The notes under the pieces are model-generated. The model was not told where the DNA came from. It did no database searches and worked only from the letters and a program-made list of their open reading frames with translations. Below, in pieces: positions 1 to 4,645 of a stretch of 7,386 nt of DNA (position 1 is the stretch's first letter; each line of letters opens with the position of its first letter). The translations under genes were made by a program, and so were the position numbers. Source of the DNA: CAZSDW01 sp964605705 (GTDB taxonomy: Bacteria > Fidelibacterota > UBA2242); contig CAZSDW010000084.1 of NCBI GenBank assembly GCA_964605705.1, forward strand, positions 1 through 7,386. The letters run 5' to 3'.

Positions 1-40
1 TCCAGCTCCACAAAACATAACTTCAAAAATAAATAACAAT

Positions 41-59
41 ATCGGGAGAGCGTCCCGAT
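41..59 (-). terminator. Rho-independent-like terminator of the minus-strand operon
   Basis: Read on the minus strand, ATCGGGA-CGCTC-TCCCGAT forms a perfect 7-bp stem with a 5-base loop. It begins 9 bases after the stop codon of the selenoprotein candidate and is followed by a T-rich tract (ATTGTTATTTATTTTT). A third copy of the arm at 62-68 could pair with 53-59 instead, giving a competing hairpin with a 2-base loop. The stem is short but GC-rich and correctly placed. Confidence 0.65.
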
Positions 60-68
60 GGATCGGGA

Positions 69-1184
69 TCAGTTGGCTTGTAGGGAGCCAACCTTTTTCT
101 CCAGTTCGTTCAGCATTGAGCGAATTTTTGAATCATCGGGAATTGACTCGTCAAGATCGAGTAAATCGAACATCAACGGATTGCGGGCACCCTGAATTTC
201 TTCGCTTAAAATGAATGCCTGATTTTCAAGGCTCTGGATTGTACGTAAAACATCTGGTCTATCTTCATAAAATTTCTCAATCTCTTGTCCATGGGCAGCA
301 TTTCTCAATGAAGCCAGTCGTCTTTCAGCATAATCAAGTTGAACAGTTTTTCCTGAAATATCCGTCAGTTTTATGTCCGGAGTTTTTAAAGTAAATCTTA
401 TAATTCCAACATATTTTCCAATATTTCCCGGACGAGCAATGTACAATTCGGAATTTTGATCGAGACTCTTGGAATAGCGAAAGGTGCCGGATTCCAGAAC
501 AAAATCGACATCAAAACTTTGCTGAAAAAATGCCGACTCCGCGACGCGACCAAGATATGCCAGTAGAATGATATAATCCGCTTCTTTTCGAATCTTCGGT
601 ATAATTTTACCCAGCGATTCGGGAATTTCCGCGATTTCAATTCCCTTAATCGGCTCTCTGTTTGGCGCCGTTACTCCGACAATAGCAAACTTCTTCCCGC
701 CAACCTTTTTGACAATATAGGGCTTAAAAAGCAACTGCCTGGTACTACTGTCAATAATATTGGCGGACAGAAAAGGAAACTTCGCTTTTCCCTCTAATTC
801 TCTGAGATAATCCAAACCTGCCGCAAAATCATTGGCGCTGACATTAAAAGCATGATAGCCAATGGCATTGTACCCCTCAATCATTGTCCGACCAATTTCC
901 ATCCGTTTTTCACGTTCAGATGGCGATGGATAGCTGGTCCGAAAAAACAGATCACCGGAATCAAGAATCAGGCAATTCTTGTGATCGTCAAGGTATCGAT
1001 CGATAACTGTTGCTTTCCTGGCAAGACCGCCAAGCTTATGGTTCTTTCACCCACAAGGTTCGGTTTCGCCCTGGACAGTGCCGGAAAAAATTACAGAAAA
1101 TTCTTCCGCAACTACCTGCCCGAAGAGAAACAGCAGCATCAACAGACTGGATAGCTTAATATTTTTCTTCGTCATCATATTCAT
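69..1184 (-). CDS. Exported UshA/5'-nucleotidase-like protein, candidate selenoprotein (in-frame TGA = Sec46)
   Basis: The product is 371 residues if TGA 1047-1049 is read as selenocysteine. Residues 1-26 form a Sec signal peptide: a Lys-rich start, a Leu/Phe-rich core and a likely cut after VVA, so the protein should be outside the cytoplasm. Mature residues 29-58 hold the first fold motif (VIFSGTVQGETEPCG-U-, then GGLARKA), followed by SGDLFF (76-81), FPFLSANI (137-144), the GKKFAIVGVTAPN strand (163-175) and GKYVGIIRF (256-264). This matches the N-terminal metallophosphoesterase domain of UshA-type 5'-nucleotidases, specifically the branch I recall with Cys-Gly-Cys before LGGLARRA. The UshA C-terminal substrate domain is absent and is replaced by a short, partly helical tail. 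Of the usual metal ligands only D78 is evident, so nucleotidase activity is doubtful. ATG codons at 1184, 1178 and 1175 are all in frame with no clear Shine-Dalgarno site; MTKK from 1175 is equally plausible. Conventional translation would start at 902 and lose the signal peptide and motif. It is last in its operon, 23 bases after fni. A pseudogene or sequencing error is the alternative. Confidence 0.8.
1017..1034 (-). promoter_or_regulatory. Putative bacterial SECIS element inside the coding sequence
   Basis: In the mRNA, CUUGGC-GGUCUU-GCCAGG forms a 6-bp stem (one U-G wobble) with a 6-base loop. The stem starts 12 bases after UGA and the loop begins 18 bases after it. An alternative pairing bulges the second U, leaving GGC/GCC above and CU/AG below. 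From memory, the E. coli fdhF SECIS has loop AGGUCU and a bulged U three bases before the loop GG, with its GGU as the seventh codon after UGA. All three properties recur here. SelB binds the loop G/U and the bulged U in that system. I saw no clear lower stem, but the upper hairpin is the essential part in E. coli. Confidence 0.75.
1047..1049 (-). other. Probable selenocysteine codon (UGA)
   Basis: This TGA directly follows TGT GGG (Cys44-Gly45) and occupies the second Cys position of the CGC motif I expect in this family. The frame is the same on both sides: signal peptide and first beta strand before it, LGGLARKA and the rest of the fold after it. A frameshift is therefore not the explanation. 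Recoding needs SelA, SelB, SelC and SelD, none of which are in the window. Confidence 0.75.
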
Positions 1185-1207
1185 TATTCTAAAGATACAA
1201 ACATTAT

Positions 1208-2248
1208 CTAATTTTTACGACAAGAAATTATCGATTTGTTGCCTTTAAATTCAAGTAAATTGCGACAGCCGGTGCAAAACATGGATATTCGCAGCGTTTC
1301 CGAATAAATCTTGATCAGTTCACAGATTTCGTCAATACCGCCACTTTTTCGAGCCTGCAAAAATGGCATCGCTGCTCCCGCCAGTTCAGCACCCAGGGCA
1401 ATTGCTTTGGCGAATTTCAATCCGCTGTCGATTCCACCCGATGCAATAATGTGCAGTTGAGGGATTTTGCTGGCTGCCAGGATTGATTCGACTGTCGGAA
1501 TACCCCATTCAAAAAACTGGGCGGCAATCGCACGCTGATCCTTTTGTTCGGTTCGGAAATGCTCGATTCGGGACCATGAAGTCCCGCCGGCACCAGCGAT
1601 ATCGACCCATTGAATACCGATTTTCTGCAGACGTTTAATGACATCTAAGGACAATCCGAAACCAACTTCTTTGATGATAACCGGATAGGGTAAAGTCTCG
1701 CGCAGAATTTCGATGGCTCGGGACACCCCGTTATAGTAAGGTTCACCTTCCGGTTGTAACGCTTCCTGAAGCGGATTCAGATGAATCGAGATTGCATCGA
1801 CTTCAATCTGCTGTAATACTTTTGAAATATGTTTTGTCTTGTATTCTGTGACCAATTGTGTCGCCCCGAGATTCGCCAGCAAAGGAATATCAGGAGCATA
1901 TTGGCGCGCCACCTGATAACTTTTCAGGGATTCCGGATGTTGAAGCGCCGGTCGCAAGCTTCCCAATGCCAATGCAATACCTGACCGGTTTGCCGCAGTA
2001 GCGAGCTCTTTGTTGAGTCGCTCACTCTTTTCCTCACCTCCACTCATTGAACAGATAATCATCGGCGATTTGAGATCGTATCCTAAAAATTTCGTGGAAA
2101 TATCCACATCTTCCAGATTTATTTCAGGAAGGGCGTTGTGAACAAAATGAAAGTTCTCAAATCCGGTCGTGGTTTCCTGGAAATTAACCGAGTAATTACT
2201 GGCAATTTCCAAGTGCTCTTTTTTCCGGTTCAATATTTTTTTTGTCAA
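1208..2248 (-). CDS. fni: Type 2 isopentenyl-diphosphate delta-isomerase
   Basis: This cytoplasmic FMN-, NAD(P)H- and Mg-dependent enzyme interconverts isopentenyl and dimethylallyl diphosphate in isoprenoid synthesis. The 346 residues form the expected TIM barrel of the family. RKKEHL (8-13) is the N-terminal substrate-binding motif, and PMIICSMSGG (62-71) is an early FMN-site strand. HLNPLQEALQPEGE (156-169) supplies the conserved His, Asn, Gln and Glu of the active site. IIKEVGFG (191-198), AGAGGTSW (218-225) and ASGGIDSG (269-276) are flavin and phosphate-binding segments. The start is TTG at 2248, supported by GGAAAG a few bases upstream; the TTG overlaps the TGA of the dehydrogenase gene (TTGA), which suggests translational coupling. 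The C-terminus carries three Cys (325, 328, 343), which is unusual as far as I recall. Identification is secure. Confidence 0.95.
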   Translation of the reverse strand: MTKKILNRKKEHLEIASNYSVNFQETTTGFENFHFVHNALPEINLEDVDISTKFLGYDLKSPMIICSMSGGEEKSERLNKELATAANRSGIALALGSLRPALQHPESLKSYQVARQYAPDIPLLANLGATQLVTEYKTKHISKVLQQIEVDAISIHLNPLQEALQPEGEPYYNGVSRAIEILRETLPYPVIIKEVGFGLSLDVIKRLQKIGIQWVDIAGAGGTSWSRIEHFRTEQKDQRAIAAQFFEWGIPTVESILAASKIPQLHIIASGGIDSGLKFAKAIALGAELAGAAMPFLQARKSGGIDEICELIKIYSETLRISMFCTGCRNLLEFKGNKSIISCRKN

Positions 2249-3009
2249 TTTTTTTCTTTCCGGTGAATTGCCAGCGGACCCCAGGCTTGCTGCGTCGGCA
2301 TAACTTCCAGCTGATTCACATTTACATGTTCAGGTGTATTTGCAATCCACCAGATGATATCGGCAATATCTTCAGCCGACAATGCCCGGGTATTTTGATA
2401 AACTTTCTTCGCTTTTTCCCGGTCACCTTTGAATCTGACAATCGAAAACTCTGTTTCGGCAATCCCCGGTTCAATGTTCGTTACCCGCACATTTGTCCCC
2501 AGGAGATCAGCCCTGAGATTCCGGGAAAACTGTTGAACAAATGCTTTGGACGCGCCATACACATTGCCTCCGGGGTAAGGCCAGCTCGCTGCGATCGAAC
2601 CAATATTGATGATCTGTCCACTGTTCCGACTAATCATACCAGGCAGAATTGCCCGAGTGCAGTAAACCAATCCTTTGATATTCGTATCGATCATCGTATC
2701 CCAATCATCGAGGTCTGTTTCGTGAGATGGCGACAATCCCAATGCCAGTCCGGCATTATTTAACAGCACATCTACTTTCGAAAATTCATCTGTTAAAGTG
2801 TTCAGGTTTTTGAATACTTCAGTACGATTTCGGATGTCAAAGGAAAGGGTGAGAATATCTGTTTTTTCTGACAGCAATTTCCTGAGTTCATTTAAACGTT
2901 CAATCCTGCGACCGGTTAAAATCAGGCGCCATCCACCCTCAGCAAATTTTATCGCACAGGCTTTTCCAAATCCCGAAGTCGCGCCGGTTATAATGATCGT
3001 TTTTGCCAT
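2245..3009 (-). CDS. ydfG: YdfG-type NADP-dependent short-chain dehydrogenase (3-hydroxy acid dehydrogenase)
   Basis: The 254-residue Rossmann-fold protein matches E. coli YdfG (248 residues) along its whole length as I remember that sequence. YdfG oxidises serine, L-allo-threonine and 3-hydroxy acids with NADP and reduces malonic semialdehyde. Visible motifs are TGATSGFG (8-15, cofactor loop), TGRR (32-35, Arg pair favouring NADP), NNAG (84-87), catalytic N110, S138 (NIGSIA), and Y151/K155 in YGASK. SWPYPGGNVYGASKAF and VRFKGD are YdfG hallmarks. An upstream in-frame ATG at 3084 is rejected because it lies between the -35 and -10 promoter boxes and adds 25 residues absent from the family. 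ATG 3009 has AAGAAGG nine bases before it. It is the first gene of the apparent operon. The exact substrate in this organism is inferred from the family. Confidence 0.92.
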   Translation of the reverse strand: MAKTIIITGATSGFGKACAIKFAEGGWRLILTGRRIERLNELRKLLSEKTDILTLSFDIRNRTEVFKNLNTLTDEFSKVDVLLNNAGLALGLSPSHETDLDDWDTMIDTNIKGLVYCTRAILPGMISRNSGQIINIGSIAASWPYPGGNVYGASKAFVQQFSRNLRADLLGTNVRVTNIEPGIAETEFSIVRFKGDREKAKKVYQNTRALSAEDIADIIWWIANTPEHVNVNQLEVMPTQQAWGPLAIHRKEKN

Positions 3010-3018
3010 TGATACAAG

Positions 3019-3025
3019 CCTTCTT
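3019..3025 (-). promoter_or_regulatory. Ribosome binding site deciding the ydfG start
   Basis: AAGAAGG on the minus strand ends nine bases before ATG 3009. It supports this ATG over the in-frame ATG at 3084. Confidence 0.7.
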
Positions 3026-3055
3026 GAATAATAAATCAATCCGGAATTAAAACAG

Positions 3056-3069
3056 TCTCTCGGGAGAGA
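3056..3069. promoter_or_regulatory. 14-bp inverted repeat over the predicted transcription start (possible operator)
   Basis: TCTCTC-GG-GAGAGA is a perfect 6-bp inverted repeat with a 2-base centre. It abuts the predicted -10 box of the minus-strand operon and spans the expected +1 near 3062. It is also upstream of the divergent acetyltransferase gene, so a bound repressor could affect both. No regulator gene is in the window. Confidence 0.4.
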
Positions 3070-3097
3070 TATTACATAAAACAAAAGGGGATGTCAA
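3069..3097 (-). promoter_or_regulatory. Sigma70-type promoter for the ydfG-fni-selenoprotein operon
   Basis: The minus strand has a consensus -35 TTGACA (3092-3097), a 17-base spacer and -10 TAATAT (3069-3074). TGTAAT at 3071-3076, with a 15-base spacer, is an alternative -10. Transcription would start near 3062, leaving a leader of about 53 bases before ATG 3009. Confidence 0.6.
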
Positions 3098-3103
3098 GAT
3101 TCG

Positions 3104-3988
3104 ATGTTTATTATTTTCCGTTTTGGTTTTCTTCTGATTCTGCCTTACTTTTCCGGCATGAAATTCGAACTGGATACTCGTAAGCATACTCAATCGGTTG
3201 AACATTTTCAAAAAATGTTTAATCTTGATATATCCGAAGCGTCGCTCGAAAATATCACAAAAATCCTGCGCCATTTTGCTCGCTTACCTTATGAAAATCT
3301 TAGCAAGATCATCAAACTTAACCAAAACTGGGACAGTCACCATTTTCGCCTGCCCGAGGAAGTAATTGACGGACATGATCGATTCCGATTGGGTGGCACC
3401 TGTTTTTCACTGACGTTTACCCTGAAAAGTATTCTCGACTATTTCGGATATGACTGTTACTTTCTGATGGCAGATATGCGATCAGGAAAAAACACCCACA
3501 GCGCATTGGTATTAAGAAATAATGGTGAAGAATTCCTGGTCGATCCGGGTTATCTTTTATCAAAACCACAGAAAATCGATCCAGCCAATTCTTCGAATTC
3601 CCTGATCCGTCGATCCGGTGAAAATGGTTTTTCACTCTGGACACCCAACGGAACGGAAATGAAAAAGCGCTACAGTTTTATCAAGACACCCACCGCGACA
3701 GAGGATTTTCACCAGCACTGGGAAAATTCTTTTCACTGGATGACCATGCACGGCATTTGCCTCTCCAAACGTGATGAAAACGGATTCGTTTACCTTCACA
3801 ATCATTACATCAAACGCGAAGGCTCGGATTTCACTTATAAAGGAAAATTCAAGGAAGAGATTTCAGAGATTGCCAAAAAATATTTTGACATTCCCGATGA
3901 AGTCGTCAAAAAAGCGGAATTTGCTTTAAAAGAAAATCTTTATTACGATAAGGAATTGGGATACAGGGTTCCCAAATGGGTCAAGTAA
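3104..3988 (+). CDS. Arylamine N-acetyltransferase-like protein
   Basis: NAT enzymes transfer an acyl group from a CoA thioester to arylamines or hydrazines through a Cys-His-Asp triad. The triad is intact: Cys100 in RLGGTCFSL (family pattern RGGxCxE/xL), His132 in NTHSALVL and Asp147 in LVDPGYL. The His-Asp spacing of 15 equals that of Salmonella NAT as I recall it. An N-terminal helical part with LPYENLS (residues 63-69, family IPFENL) precedes the triad. The frame opens at ATG 3104 (294 residues), with AGGGGA 12 bases upstream. ATG 3158 would give 276 residues, closer to family length, and would remove a hydrophobic MFIIFRFGFLLILPYF stretch that NATs usually lack; it has no visible Shine-Dalgarno site. 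Start choice is open. The divergence from classical NATs means the acceptor is unknown; it could be a biosynthetic acyltransferase of the NAT/transglutaminase superfamily. DUF4416 follows 15 bases later. Confidence 0.85.
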   Translation: MFIIFRFGFLLILPYFSGMKFELDTRKHTQSVEHFQKMFNLDISEASLENITKILRHFARLPYENLSKIIKLNQNWDSHHFRLPEEVIDGHDRFRLGGTCFSLTFTLKSILDYFGYDCYFLMADMRSGKNTHSALVLRNNGEEFLVDPGYLLSKPQKIDPANSSNSLIRRSGENGFSLWTPNGTEMKKRYSFIKTPTATEDFHQHWENSFHWMTMHGICLSKRDENGFVYLHNHYIKREGSDFTYKGKFKEEISEIAKKYFDIPDEVVKKAEFALKENLYYDKELGYRVPKWVK

Positions 3989-4003
3989 CTAAAAGGTGAA
4001 ATA

Positions 4004-4537
4004 ATGTTGCCATCTGCCGTCAATCCCGTTAAGTATTTTGTCGGAGCATTGTATTCATCCGAAGAATTGCTGACCAGCGCCATTTCAATGCTGAATAAAC
4101 AACTCAGTCCGGTTGATCTGGAAAGTGATTCTTTCCGGTTCAAAGTTACGGATTATTACAATGATGAGATGGGGGCTCCAATTTATCGCAAGTTTTTTTC
4201 CTTTGAAAAACTGCATGGACCGGATTTTCTGGCTGAATCGAAATTACTTTGTAATGATATCGAAATAGCTTTAGCAATCAGCGGAAACCGCAAAGTCAAC
4301 CTTGATGTCGGCTATATGGATTATGATAAAATTGTGCTGGCTTCGGCTAAATACGGTATTCATAAGGTTTACCTCGATCAAGGTATCTATGCCGATATGG
4401 CGCTGCATTACGAAAAGGGCAAATTTACTCCTTACCCCTGGGCGTTTATGGATTTTCGGACCGATGATTATTACCCGTTTTTCCTGAAAATGCGGGGCAT
4501 TTATAAAACGCAATTAAAACATTTAATCCATCCATAA
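4004..4537 (+). CDS. DUF4416 family protein of unknown function
   Basis: The 177-residue protein matches the DUF4416 family, whose members are about 180 residues and are sometimes labelled GTP-binding without a visible P-loop. Recognisable blocks are KYFVGALYSSEE (10-21), TDYYNDEMG (49-57), FFSFEKL (64-70), the NLDVGYMDYDKIVLASAK region (99-116), HKVYLDQGIYADMALHY (120-136) and the aromatic YPWAFMDF (144-151). No signal peptide, membrane segment or nucleotide-binding loop is seen, so it is probably cytoplasmic. AGGTGA five bases or so before ATG 4004 is a good ribosome site. With only 15 bases after the acetyltransferase stop, the two genes are probably co-transcribed. The role is not known. 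Confidence 0.88.
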   Translation: MLPSAVNPVKYFVGALYSSEELLTSAISMLNKQLSPVDLESDSFRFKVTDYYNDEMGAPIYRKFFSFEKLHGPDFLAESKLLCNDIEIALAISGNRKVNLDVGYMDYDKIVLASAKYGIHKVYLDQGIYADMALHYEKGKFTPYPWAFMDFRTDDYYPFFLKMRGIYKTQLKHLIHP

Positions 4538-4645
4538 TGGTCAGTGGCTTCGAAAATCATCTTTCTAAAAACAAAATCCCTATTATCTTTAGGTATATAA
4601 AATTATCGGGTTTGCTCACGAAAAATTATCAACAGGAGTAATATT
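4538..4645 (+). promoter_or_regulatory. AT-rich intergenic leader of the GH31 gene, with ribosome site
   Basis: This 108-base gap holds AGGAG at 4634-4638, seven bases before ATG 4646. A TATATAAAAT stretch at 4594-4603 could serve as a -10 box, but no convincing -35 lies at the right distance. No strong terminator hairpin was seen after DUF4416, so read-through into GH31 is possible. Confidence 0.35.

Noticed and set aside
69..902. Starting the nucleotidase-like gene at ATG 902
   Set aside because: Coding similarity (SGDLFF, LGGLARKA, a signal peptide) continues in the same frame upstream to 1184, so 902 is an internal Met.
1047..1049. Frameshift or simple nonsense mutation as the cause of the in-frame stop
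   Set aside because: The frame is identical on both sides, which excludes a frameshift. A point mutation or read error is not excluded but is less likely given the exact Cys position, the SECIS-like hairpin and the otherwise intact gene.
852..1154. A 100-codon plus-strand open frame opposite the nucleotidase-like gene
   Set aside because: It lies antisense to the signal peptide, CGU motif and first strands of the minus-strand gene, has no family resemblance, and exists because that region is open on both strands.
3010..3084. N-terminal extension of the dehydrogenase from ATG 3084
   Set aside because: The extra 25 residues are not part of the YdfG family, ATG 3084 lies inside the promoter, and ATG 3009 has a good ribosome site.
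3047..3274. A 75-codon minus-strand open frame over the divergent promoter and acetyltransferase start
   Set aside because: It overlaps the acetyltransferase coding region in antisense and its product resembles nothing recognisable.
4538..4645. Riboswitch or small RNA in the GH31 leader
   Set aside because: Apart from AGGAG and an AT-rich box, no extended conserved stem or known aptamer pattern could be seen.
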